Positions 1 through 10,900 of a stretch of 64,000 nucleotides of DNA are shown piece after piece (position 1 is the stretch's first letter; the number at the start of each line of letters is the position of its first letter). The stretch lies in contig BLSF01000016.1 in NCBI GenBank assembly GCA_012862575.1, positions 124,001 through 188,000 of the forward strand, in the 5' to 3' direction. The position numbers and the translations under genes were made by a program. The stretch is from Parietichytrium sp. I65-24A. Taxonomy: Eukaryota > Sar > Bigyra > Thraustochytrida > Thraustochytriidae. Below the pieces are notes generated by a model, which saw nothing but the letters and a program-made list of their open reading frames with translations, was not told the DNA's origin and made no database searches.

Positions 1-618
1 GTCGAGACCCGGAAACTGCCGCATCGCGATTCGTGCGACAGTTTTCAAAGCCAAAGTCTTCCCCACGCCAGAAGGACCGTGAAGCAGCGCGCAACGCCAA
101 CTTTTTCTCCGATGAGCTACAAGAGAGGGGAACCTCAGAGGCAATGCCACTTGTTGCTGCAAAAACGTTGCTGCCTCCCCTAGCCCGTGTAAATCGTCCA
201 ACCCCATTTCCGCCTCTCGAAGTTGTTGTTCCAGCTCCTTGTCCTGCAGCCCGCTCCTCTCGTCCTCCGAGCCAAGCATCCACTTATCAGTGGAGACGAA
301 GGCCTCTATCTCGCGCGCCCGGGCCAGGACCATTTGTGCCATTTCACTCGGCCACGCCACGTCCCTTTTCCCCTCTTCGTGAGCACTTTCTTCATCCTCA
401 TCTTCATCTTCGAGGTCGACACCATCAAAACTGTCAGCTTCCGCGCCGTTCGTAGCACGTCTCGACTGCGATACAGCAGTCTTCAATGCAGAACTCAAGT
501 GACTCCTATCAATTGCGGCGCACGCCAGCATCTCGGCGTGCGCGCGGCGGTATGCGATTGCAGCAGCTTCCAAGTCGCCTCGGGCGTCCAATTCCAGCGC
601 CTCTTCGAGCGACGACAT
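1..618 (-). CDS. MIT-domain AAA ATPase (VPS4/katanin-like), 5' part only
   Basis: Reading the minus strand from the ATG at 618 gives 206 open codons that run off the left edge. An in-frame stop lies five codons upstream of the ATG, which fixes the start unless there is splicing. Residues 1-60 look like an MIT helical bundle (motifs LEEALELDARGD and AAIAYRRAHAEM), followed by an acidic linker near 85-105. The AAA module opens with LHGLGEAATFL and PLRFPSLVAHRRKSW, close to the VPS4/katanin/spastin pattern, then a Walker A GPSGVGKT at 181-188. The family consensus there is GPPGTGKS/T, so two positions differ. VPS4 recycles ESCRT-III and katanin severs microtubules; which applies cannot be told because Walker B and the C-terminus lie outside the window. 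Confidence 0.85.
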   Translation of the reverse strand, partial: MSSLEEALELDARGDLEAAAIAYRRAHAEMLACAAIDRSHLSSALKTAVSQSRRATNGAEADSFDGVDLEDEDEDEESAHEEGKRDVAWPSEMAQMVLARAREIEAFVSTDKWMLGSEDERSGLQDKELEQQLREAEMGLDDLHGLGEAATFLQQQVALPLRFPSLVAHRRKSWRCALLHGPSGVGKTLALKTVARIAMRQFPGLD

Positions 619-1549
619 TTGCCCGAGTTTGCGTCAGTTGCGCCGGTTTACGACACTCCGTCTACACCGAAACGCAGCGGCATCCCAATCGCTTGTTAGT
701 GATGTCCCGTTCCTTCTATAACCGCCCCCCTCAAACCCTTCTTCTGTGCGCATGTGTATATATCGTTTTCGAACGCTTCTTGTGGCCCCTGTGTCCCACA
801 ACTTTATCAGTTCGCGATCGCTGCTGCAGTGCACTGGAAGCTCGGCCGCCATGGAAAAGCATAACGCACATATTTGATTAGACGATTCGTTGAAAGTCTT
901 CTATCCCCTATTCGGCGGCTCAGATATTGACTTAGTTGTGAGTTGAGGATAGTTGAGGATAGTTGATGATGACCTCGACGATTATGACGTACGCGACAGT
1001 GAGATGAAGATATAGGACGAGAACATCGCGGATGTTCGCAGACGAAGGGTCTCTGGTCGTGTGGTTATTGACGATCAGAATAGGACGCCACGGAAAGATG
1101 TAAAGTTGCCGGACTCGGCAACGTGATTGCCTGGTGTAAGATGAGATATACTTCCCATTAGTGGGTACCGGAAGCGATATTCGTCTTTCCGCTTCCGCAA
1201 AATTGCAAAACCACACAAGTCGCGGCATTTAGCATGGGAGCGGAGCTTTCCTTGGCTCGAAATCAAAAAGTGCAGTCCGAGAACGATTAATTTGAAATAG
1301 TCCTTCTATCTCTCTAGTTCATACACAGCGTCCAATATCTATCAATCATAGCGGCCAGATGGTCTTGCTCGTTTCGATCCAGTCTTACCTTCTATTCCGC
1401 CGTGAGTGTTGTGGCTATTTAGAAAAATGCAATGCGCAGCGGCGTTAAAGCAACGGCGGCGTAGCGAATAAAATCTTGAGAACGAACGGTTGCAACAACA
1501 GCAACAACAACGACAAGTACACGCCTGGCCTGGCTGCAACCTACGTCGC
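619..1549. other. Spacer between AAA ATPase 5' end and RDD gene 3' end
   Basis: No supported gene. It holds the upstream region of the AAA gene and the 3' flank of the RDD gene, both on minus. A short imperfect repeat of GTTGAGGATA lies near 941-966 and a CAA-rich run near 1492-1517. Confidence 0.6.
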
Positions 1550-2722
1550 TCATTCCTTGGCGTCGTCTTCAATGTCACGTCGTATTTTTTCCTCGAGTCG
1601 TTCAGCGCGATCAGGCTGCTCAGGAATTACGTACGTTCGACCAATCAAGTCGCCTATCCGCTGTCCCTTCGGAGTGAAGAGCAGGAAGCCCAGCTCAGTG
1701 CCGGACAATGCGAACCCGGCCGCGGGTAGACCAATCAAGACCGTGTAAACCGGGGCGTAAAAGTTTCTGAAAAAATTGTTCCAGCGAGAAGGCAGCTGTC
1801 CGTCCGTCCGCACAATCTCTAGCTTGAGTAGCTTCTTTCCCGGCGAGCGGGTGCCCCCCTCTATGATCATGTCCCTGCCAGTGAAAAGGGCCCAGGTGGA
1901 CAGCCCCACGCAAATCTGCGCGCTCATCAGACTCTCCAGGTCAAAGTACACCACCAGCCCAAACAGGCAGCCCGAGCCAAAACTAAGGGCAAAGTCCACT
2001 CCTGCGGCAACCAATCTCTTCGGCAGCACGCTTTTAGGAATGGTGCCAACCTCCACCTTCTTGAGCGGCTGCGACATGGCGCCAACCTCCTGCTTGAAAA
2101 TGTCCAGGTCCGGCTGGTCGGGCGGTGCCCACGTCACCTCCTTGGTGGCCGAGCTGTAGTAGTACTTGCGCTTCGAGTTGAACTCCACATACTGCACCCA
2201 CTCCGGGAACCGCGCATCGTACCAGTCGGTCGCATACTTTGGCTTTTCAACGTCCGCAGGTCGCACGTTTCCCTCCGCGATGCCGTCCTGTGCCGTTGGC
2301 GGCCTGTCGCTCCTGGTCTCCCAGTTCGCCCTGTTGTAGTAGAACCATTCGCCCTCGGGGCTCTTCTTCAGAACCCACTCTTCTCCGCGCAAGTCCACCA
2401 CCACTTCGCCTTCCACCTTCTCCTCGGCCACATCGGTCTTGCCCGCCGTCGAGTTTGACGCTGACGCTGACGCCGGTGCTGATGGTGAGGACGACAAAGT
2501 CGAGAACGACGAGAATGATGATCGCCATGCTCCGCTCACGAGCCTCGCGCTTGGCCCAAGTCCTGGCCGGGCAACTGCACACATCCCTGCATCCCTTCCC
2601 AGATTGGCAAACCTGGCTGGAGCCAACGAGCGCGGGCGGCACAGACTTGCAAGTCCTGCCTGGCTCACAAGGCCCCGCGACCTGCGCATTTTGTGCGCTA
2701 AACTTTGCATCGCTCCGCTCAT
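1550..2722 (-). CDS. RDD-family membrane protein with WW-like domains, probably mitochondrial
   Basis: The first in-frame ATG is at 2722, giving 390 residues; the open frame above it has only a GTG. The N-terminus is rich in Arg, Ser, Ala and Leu with almost no acidic residues for about 65 residues, as in a mitochondrial presequence. Two WW-like units follow: one around EEWVLKKSPEGEWFYYN, and a more typical one around EWVQYVEF...KYYY ending TWAPP. The last 150 residues match the RDD family: PKRLVAAGVDF, a hydrophobic pair, GRDMIIEGGTRSPGKKLLKLEI, then QRIGDLIGRTYVI. RDD proteins are small polytopic membrane proteins of poorly defined transport role, mostly bacterial. The WW plus RDD combination is the unusual point. 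Topology and location are inferred. Confidence 0.85.
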   Translation of the reverse strand: MSGAMQSLAHKMRRSRGLVSQAGLASLCRPRSLAPARFANLGRDAGMCAVARPGLGPSARLVSGAWRSSFSSFSTLSSSPSAPASASASNSTAGKTDVAEEKVEGEVVVDLRGEEWVLKKSPEGEWFYYNRANWETRSDRPPTAQDGIAEGNVRPADVEKPKYATDWYDARFPEWVQYVEFNSKRKYYYSSATKEVTWAPPDQPDLDIFKQEVGAMSQPLKKVEVGTIPKSVLPKRLVAAGVDFALSFGSGCLFGLVVYFDLESLMSAQICVGLSTWALFTGRDMIIEGGTRSPGKKLLKLEIVRTDGQLPSRWNNFFRNFYAPVYTVLIGLPAAGFALSGTELGFLLFTPKGQRIGDLIGRTYVIPEQPDRAERLEEKIRRDIEDDAKE

Positions 2723-3782
2723 CCTTTGTTCCAAAGGAGAAAGAAAGTAAGTAAGAAAGAAACAGAACACTCGCCACTCTGAGCACCACTCCGCTGCCCA
2801 CAGTCTAGTCTCCTATTCTCCTATTCTCTCTTGTCTGTTGTCTCTCTGTTGTCTCCTATTCTCTCTTGTCTGTTGTCTCTGTTTATCTGTTTATCTGTTG
2901 TCTCTGTTTATCTGTCTGTCGAGCACTTTGCTTCCAGCGAGTTGGCGCCACTCGTGTCCACCACTCTTTTCCCGTTGCCTTCAGCGGCTGTCAACCAAGG
3001 TCTTTGATTAGGCGCCGGCTATGTCACTGCTACTGGTCCTCGAGTACACTCTGCGCTGCGTGGCACCTGTGGGGATTGGGAATTGCAAAGTGTACTCAGT
3101 ACACTCAATACTCGCACGACTCTTGGTCCCCAGGGTCTTACTGCGTCGCTATGCAACTCTACGCTGCCCATTCCACTCATCGATTGTCTACCGTCGAATG
3201 ACATCGCTTACTGCGTAGGAGTGCGTATAACATGTTACTATGCCGCCTAAGTTGCCTACTGTAGTGGATGTAGTGTTATGTTAAGTAGTGCTGTAGACGA
3301 CTCGAGTGCTAGGATGTGCTGTGTAGAAAGGGTTAAGGATGGAGTAGCGGTCTCGGTAGCTGGTGTTTAAGCGTTCCAGTAGAAGAGAGAACGCATGTCT
3401 GTATTGTTTGTATGGAATGTGGAGAAAGCGATCAATGTTGATGGGTTGTTTTATTATGCACATGCAACTTTGATGAAAAAGATGCCTCCGAAACGGAGAC
3501 GTTGGTCAGTGTTCACGGCGCAAGGCGAAGAGGGAAGGCTGGGCTTCTACGAGCGTCAGGAAACGAAGCTCGTCGACTGATTGCTTGATTGATTGCGCAA
3601 GTTGATTGGGGCTTTACTTGGGAAGATCCAAGTCTATTACATCCTCCAACAAATATGGACCCACCTGGCGCGTTTTCGTCGCGGCAAAGACGAGCTAGCT
3701 AGCTAGAGCAAAGCACGCGTTCATGGCTTTCTTTGCGCAGACAATTCCAAGGTATGGCAAGGCGATGAAGCTGTGCAAGAGA
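2723..3782. other. Spacer with pyrimidine-rich repeat
   Basis: No supported gene. Upstream region of the RDD gene and 3' flank of the Hikeshi gene. The stretch 2806-2920 is an imperfect pyrimidine repeat built from CTCCTATTCT, TTGTCTGTTGTCTCT and TTTATCTG words. Confidence 0.6.
2806..2920. repeat. Imperfect pyrimidine-rich tandem repeat
   Basis: Alternating copies of CTCCTATTCTCTC, TTGTCTGTTGTCTCT and GTTTATCT. It lies about 85 bp upstream of the RDD gene start and reads as a polypurine tract on that gene's strand. Confidence 0.8.
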
Positions 3783-4563
3783 CTAGGACTCTGAGGCAAA
3801 GACAAAGTTCGGATTGCGCCTGTATTTCTGCTTGAAACGAGTCATCCAGTTGTCCATAAAGTTTGTGGGCAGCAAGAGTCGCTCTCCGGCGCTTGTAGAT
3901 TGCGCGAACGACATAACATAATTGTAGAGGTCTTTCGCGAGGTGAAATCCCCATTCCATTCTGCCGCGATCTCGCTCAACGTTTGCAGACTGCGTTGCAT
4001 TGTCGATGGCTTGGATCGGCTCCAACGATGCGCCCAACTGCACCTGCCCCAGCGAGGTTGCCGGGCTGCCGTCACCAACGCTGGCCTCCCAACCAGTCTG
4101 CAACATTACACTTGGCTTGTCCATCGTGACTGACCCCAGCAAGCTCCAGTTTTCCCCATCAAAGGAAAAATACAAAGCTGCTGCCGTATTGACCGGCAGG
4201 GTGGCATTCGGCAGCAGGAAGAAGCACAGATCGCATATCTGATGAGCATTTGGTAGAACGAGCGTGAGCTTCCTCGCGTCCACCTGCTGCCACTCAAAGT
4301 GCACGCGCTGACCTGGTCCCGCCGTCGCATATTCATCATTCCATTCCGTTAAACATACCAGTCCCGTCCATCCACTGACGCGAGAGAACAGTGCCATGCG
4401 GCAAGCACCGGCAGCAGCTTTCTTCAACGCCAGCGTCCACGTCCACGTCAACGTGCCGCGGTAGCACAGCAAACTCACCTGGAACTATCACTCCAAGAGT
4501 GTTGTTGTTCACGGACGGCCCAGGCTGCATTCTGTCTCGGCGCCCCTTCCCCTGCGCCGCCAC
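3783..4563 (-). CDS. HIKESHI: Hikeshi/OPI10 family protein (Hsp70 nuclear import), two exons
   Basis: Exon 1 is 4563-4479 and exon 2 is 4312-3783, joined across a 166-bp intron with donor GTGAGT and acceptor CCAG, phase 1; the product is 204 residues. The junction gives GVIVPGQRVHFEWQQVD, which lines up with the Hikeshi N-terminus (GCLVAGRLVQ...QQV). Continuing the exon 2 frame upstream instead enters the intron and has only a GTG. Further family matches are YFSFDGENWSLLGSV, DKPSVMLQ, and LYNYVMSF...LLPTNFMDNWMTRFKQKYRRNPNF at the C-terminus. Human Hikeshi is 197 residues and carries ATP-bound Hsp70 into the nucleus during heat stress. The first Met is used here; Met12 is an alternative start. 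Confidence 0.93.
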
Positions 4564-4957
4564 TTCTGCTTTGCGGTCTCCCTCGCCGCCTCGGGACCAC
4601 TTCGACCGACTGCGCGGAACTCAGTACACTATGGCTCCACTCTGTCTCCACTCTGTCTCCAGGGGATGTCTGGGATTGTCTAGTCTAGATTGTCTGCGAG
4701 GTCGTTACTTCGATCGAGTGAGACAGTGAGTGCAGGTACTGGTACCGGTAGTGCAAGTACAGGGCCGTCTGATTTGTTCAATTGAAAGGAACATGTGAAG
4801 ATGTGTCGATGTGTCGAGATTGGGGATTGACTGCGAAAGATGAGAGCGCCTTTGGGTGGAGAGGACTGTCTCACAGCCAATTTAATCAAGGGAGAGAAAT
4901 AGAGGTTGAGATGGGGTTGACCGAAAGCAGATCAGTTGCCAAAGTATAGTTAGGTCA
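4564..4957. other. Spacer between Hikeshi start and TOR stop
   Basis: No supported gene. It holds the Hikeshi upstream region and the TOR 3' flank, with a GTAC-rich patch at 4737-4762 (two AGTAC-type words around TACCGGTA). Confidence 0.6.
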
Positions 4958-7900
4958 CTACCATGTCGCGCTCCAGCCGCGATAATGCTGGGCGAGATTT
5001 TCGTGGGAAGTGGCCTGCTTGATAAGCTCTGAAACCTGGTCCTTGACCGGCAGAGGCAGGTCCGGGTCGTGTTCGTTCAAAAAGTCTTTGCCCGTGAGCT
5101 TCGCTTTAACGCGATTTATGACCTCCACCGCTCGCTTGTTGAGGGTCTCATTCCGCGAAGATTGTTCAGCCATATCAACATTATTTAAACTCGAGCTTCG
5201 GGGACTCCTTCGGTGAGAGCTCGACGTAGAACGCCCATCTGCGCTTCCGTGGTCTGCGCTCTGCGGCACTTGCAGCTCCTTCTCTAGAACTACATCTAGA
5301 GAAGATCCTCGGACGGACCCATTGGAAGGAGATGACGATCGTCTCTCATCTGTTGGCTTTCGGCCCTCTTGTGGCTGAAGAATGCGCCACGACACGAGAG
5401 GGTCGTACACAAACGCCTGCAAAATTGTCAGAATCGACTCGTGGTTGTCTCGCAGGACGCGCATCACAGCACGACAAGTGTGGCGGAAATTACCGTCAAT
5501 CCCGCTGGCCTCCATTGCGTTGATCAGCATCCGCGTCAACCGGAATGGTACCTTTTCAGGAAATGCGTCGCGGTGCATTGTCACCTCGAAGCAATCGCCA
5601 AAGTCAATGTGCAAGACGCGCCCTGAAGACCGCTCGAGCATCAGATTTGAAGGATGGCGGTCACCAAGCCCCAGGATATAACCCACCATCGACATGGCCG
5701 CGAGCGACCGCGTGTATGTGATCCGGCGGTCCACCCAAACCTCAGAGTTTGGACTCTTCAACCAAAGTATCTTGGCCAGGTCTCTGCCAGAAGTCTGGTC
5801 TAGCGCGTATTCGAATGCCTCAACCTTTTGCATCACCGTGCACGAGTCATACTCCGGAGCCATGTCACTCATCAGCTTGCTCTCTATCAGAACAGGGATC
5901 TGGCGCGACTCGCGATAGGACTTGATAAGCTGGTTCAAGGTGTCGCATGACGGAACCCATTCAACGATTCCCGAAGTGCTCGACAGAGGGACTACGGCGT
6001 ACCTCTGGATCTCCAGTCTCAGTTTGCTCGTTGTTGCGTCCTGTTGAAGGAGGCCTCTGACGAGCCCGAAGAGCTGCATCACACGTTCGTCCATACGTAG
6101 GTCTTCGTTGCCCTTAAGCAAAAATGTATGGGCAAAACCATCACTTCCTTGCATAGTCAATACGCGCGGTCGTTGCTTGGATGGAATGATGCGGACAGAA
6201 GGCTCAAATCCTGCGATTCGAATGACTGGAGCACCGGCCTGGTATGTCCCGGGAACCACCAAAAGCATGTCGTCAGATTCCATCAGATGCGATACATTTC
6301 GCAACTCGAGGTGTTTGCTTGATTTCAGCTGCTTTTTGATCTGGCGGAAGACGTTGTAGTAGCGATCCCATGCTTGGTCTAGAAAGGTGATGCTTTCCTT
6401 GTCTGAATTAAGGTATTTGTACAGCCATTCCGCAGCCTCCTGCAGATCGAGCCCATACTTTTGCACACAGGCTACCTCGTGAGGGGTTTCTGGTCCCCAT
6501 TCCATCTCCACGTGCAGTGGCTTTAAAATCTGTATCATTTGCTCCACATTTCGCTCTGCGGTGAAATAGTGTCGGGATGCCTCCTCGAGCCGATTATACC
6601 ATTTCTCGTGCCAAAGAACGGCGACTCGAATAAGTTCTCGAGAGACGATCAGTGCCTCGTCGACAAGGTCTGGGAAAGAGTCTCGCATTTGTCGCATCAC
6701 GTGTTTGGCAGCATTTGATCGTGCGACATTGTCAGATTTGGATGCGACAGTAAGGGGATAGATGAGTTTTTGCGGATGTGCAATGCCAATCCGTATCAGC
6801 AGGTCACACACCAAGTCATCCTCACGCTTCAGCCGCGCGATGAGCTGAGGAATGACTGCCAACCAGGACTCTATCTCAAGACTATTAAATCCCTCCTTCA
6901 TTGCGGCGCCGACCTCGTCCACTTCAAAGTGCGAAAACCAAAGCGAAAGAAGCCGCAAGATATCTTGCAACACGTCCACATTATTCCTCCTTCCTAAGGC
7001 AATTGATCGAAAGAATGCCGCAATCGCTGGAACGACGCAGGGATGGAGATCTTTTGGTGCTTTTCGGCCCACGCCAGAACCTTTTGGAGAGATTGTGGAG
7101 ACGTTGAGACCGAGGGAGGGATATCCCGAGTCGTGCTTTGAGCCTTGGCCTTTGCCATGGAGAGGGCTGGGCGTGTCACGAGGGCTTTTGCTTATGTGTG
7201 TTGGAGATGGCGCTTTGGGCATTGTAACCTCTTCCGAAGCTCTTACGTTGGCAAGTGCCCAAGCGTGCCATGCCTTATAGGAGGAAGGGTCGAGCTTTGT
7301 GGCTTCTTTGTAGAACCGTAGCACTTGGTCAAATGTCTTTTCCTTGTTCCTAGCCATGGCCGTTTGTGCCGCGATTTGGCTCTCCTCAAGAGAAAACTTC
7401 GAGGATAACGATGAAACGTGGGAAGGGCTGTGCAATGGCCGGGTTCCCCGTTCGATTGTTGCAGTAATGGACATGCGAGCACCTCTTGGGCGAAGCGGAG
7501 GGCTCCCGAGCAGCACGGACTCACTGGGTTCCACGATTGGGCGCTCCGAATGCTCTCCTGTGTCATTTTGAGGGCTGCCAAGACCATCTCCATCTTTTTT
7601 CGTCGCGTTGACGCTTTCGTCGTGACCGTCCGCCTCGCCGGGTTTGTCGTCAGTTGCGGAAGCGAGTACCTGGTCGTCGTGAACTGCTAGCAGCCAGACA
7701 CCAAGTTTGCAATCACACTGCACCAGGAGGCGCCTGAGCTTACTCATCTGACGCAAGTCGATATCGAGGGCGTGCACATCGGTCACGCAATATTCTTCCA
7801 AGTCCTCCTCTTCCTCTTCGATACCCTTTGGAGCAGCGTTATTTTCGCGATCCTCCATATCACGACGTAGCTTTTCAAGCTTGGACAAATCCAGTGTGTT

Positions 7901-10900
7901 GACTGGCTTCAGGTGCTCCTGCTCTTCGTCATCTTCCTCCTCCTGAAACACCATTCTGCCCGGCTGCATGCGAAGTTCTTCGGCTAAATTGAATTCGCTT
8001 CCACCGGAGTCGGTCGGAGAGTTAAACCAACTTGGTAACCGAGCTTGACTAAAGGAATGTTGCCCGGTCTTTACAGAGTCTATACTCTGACGGAGCACGT
8101 TACGTAGTCGCTTCAACCTGTGGATAGCTTCAAACCGGTCTCCGACTGCCCAAATGTACTTGATGTACGCAAATGCGACGCGGGGCTTGACCTTGAACCG
8201 TTTCTTCCCAAGGCGATCAGAGCCGGACGAGAAACCACGAGGGACAGCAGTATATAGCAAGTCTTCTTGGTTAAGGTGAGTCGCAACTCCATTTGCCACT
8301 GGCTGAACTTGATGCAAGCTCACAATGCTCTTGACACCTTCATTAAAAGCGAAAAAGCTTCTGTTGTGTGTTTCTGACCCGATTCCCAAACGGATGAGAG
8401 CTTGTAATGAGAGATTGAGCAAGTTCTCCTTCCGGGCGACTTTTGAAAAGTTGAGCCACGTTTCCAGGTCATCGATTGGGTCAATCACGATGCTTCGGTA
8501 AGCCAGTATCGGCATGAGAACAGATGCCGTGTTTTGCACCCCCTGCAGTCTGCTGGACCACACCCGGCGCAAACGATTAAGGTACAATTTTGCCTCCTCT
8601 GTATTGTCTTCGCTCTGGCTAAGGCGCTTGTACTCTAAGATCTCCTGCAGCTCCACCATGTGTTGGACTTCAATCAAACGCGGGTATGCTCGACTGTAGC
8701 TCTCAACAACCAAAGAAGATAACTCTTTGTCCAGGATTGCATAAGATTTGTCGATGTGACGCTGTGCAACGTCAAGCTGTTGATGCTGCAGCGCATAAAT
8801 TGCTTTCAGAAAATTCCCATCTGTACGCTCCTCGTTCCAAAATGACGAGTACTTTGACATCTCCTCCCATTTAGCAAGAGCGAACGCAGCATAACCTCCT
8901 AAAGTGGCCATAGATTGCGCGTAGCGACGCAAATTCGACTCGTGCTGCTCTTCAGCCTCTCGCTCCTCCAAAGCTGGATCCTTCCGGTTGCCGTCCGTGC
9001 TTTGTCGGCGCTTTCGCCTCGACTCCTCCGAGCTCGCGTCAAGCTCTGGCCGCATCACGATCGGACCGCCAAGTCCATTGTAATAGTCCCGGAGCTCAGC
9101 AGCAGCTGAGTCCAAAACGTTATTGGGAGCACCTGAACTGAGCCCAGGAAGCGCTCCTTTAGAAAGAGTCCATACCGGTAAGACCGTTGAGTTCATCCGA
9201 TCTAGATTCGCCCGCTCTCCACCAAATAGATTGACGAGTTCTCGAGCGCCTCCTGTTAGCTCGCTAGACGACGAGGATGCATTGAGTCGCCCCCGACCAC
9301 TTGCAATCGTTGTCAGTTGGGCTCTCCGGTCTTTTCCGAGCGAGGCAATGTGCGGCCCACGGGAGAAATAATAGTCTTCGTCGTCTGTGGGATACGACAT
9401 CACGGAGGAGGCGTGCGATCGATTTCGAATGAGAACTCCTACAGGCTGGGTTACGGTTCCCTGAGTCTCGTTCCCTTCGTCCATGGACCATCGCCGATCC
9501 CCGAACGCCGGCTCGTGAGCGTCACTCTGTTGGTCCTGGCTCTCCTGAAATCGCGGAAGGAACGGAGTCTCGTCACTATTTGTTTCTCTGCGCTTGTGGG
9601 TACTCTTCCTCCCAATCTCGACGTCCTGGTTTACTAGCTCGGCCCACTTATCATCAAGCAAAGACAATACTGTGTGCCAACCTCCAACACGATTAAGGCA
9701 TCTCAGACGACCGATATTTACATTCTGCTGCTCCAAGGTGAGCCAGGGCGCACCGCCATTGCTCAAGCTTTCGGCGTGGCCTGAATATCGCTGCTTCCTT
9801 TCCAGCTCAAGTGACTTTTGTTCATAGGCTTGCAGTGCTTCGTCCCAAGCCTGCAGCCTTTCATACCACTGCGGCTGAACGTCCTTGCTTTCCGCGAACT
9901 TTGACCTTGCATAGAGCACCACTCCCGCCGCGGCTTCCCTTTGTTCGAGATTGTTGTGAATCGTGATCAGTTTCTCTATGCAATCCTCCGGCACAATTCG
10001 GAATTCGAGCTCTTTGAATCTCAATGCCTTGGCATTGGCCTGACACTTGAGTGCAATTTCACTAAGCCCGTGTATATCGATTGGAAGTGGCTTGTTGTCA
10101 TGCTCCATAAACTCGGCCAAATTAAGCAAACTTTGGAGCAGATCCTTTGGAATTTTTGGTGCCTTCAAGGACAGCTCAAGCTGCGACACCAAGTTGTCCC
10201 TGGCATTTTGTTCTAGAGTGTCCCAGCAAGAGAGAAAAGCTGCATTGAACAGCTCCCTTGCCACGGGCTCGCAAACCTGGGCGAGCGGGTAACACGACTG
10301 AAGAGCAGATTTCGGCGATTGCCGCAAGAGCTGCAACGAAAATCTCCTCATCCACTCCATCCACTCCAACTCGGTGCTGATCTGGGCAATGTGCCAAGTT
10401 GCTTTGAGAAGATTGACATCCGTCGTTGAAGTTTGCTGATGCACATTACCAGGATCGTCTTCGCGAACACCGCTCAGATCGTTCAAAAATGGGTCTGACT
10501 CTTCTACAAACTCATCCGTAAACCAGGACGGCTTGTCAAGACACTGTCCCTTCAAGACTATTCTTACAAGTCGAAAGTACAACTCGATCAACTTTCGGTC
10601 GTCGGCAGGCTCTGGCCTATCATCCGAGGCGGAATTGCTTGCTGGCGTGATTAGATTATCCGCCGCACTCAAGAGCACCTTCTCAACAACGGGAGCAAAC
10701 ACTGAGAATTCCTCTTCTAGCCTGTAAACAAGAACGATAAGAAAGTCAACAAGCACCATGAGCATTTCATATTCGTCTTGGACATTTCGAAACGTTCCGA
10801 GTCGGTCTTTGTACACGCGCGATCCCTGCACATTTTGGCTGTGACTGAGAAGAGCGGAAAGGCCAAGAGGGTCACCATCGGTCGGTGCGGACGTCTCATG

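Noticed and set aside
33-699. Plus-strand open stretches over the left edge
   Set aside because: They lie antisense to the MIT-AAA ATPase, which has recognisable motifs; the plus products are low complexity.
4313-4478. Continuous Hikeshi frame running upstream from exon 2 with a GTG start
   Set aside because: It reads intron sequence. The spliced junction restores the conserved N-terminus in frame with consensus splice sites.
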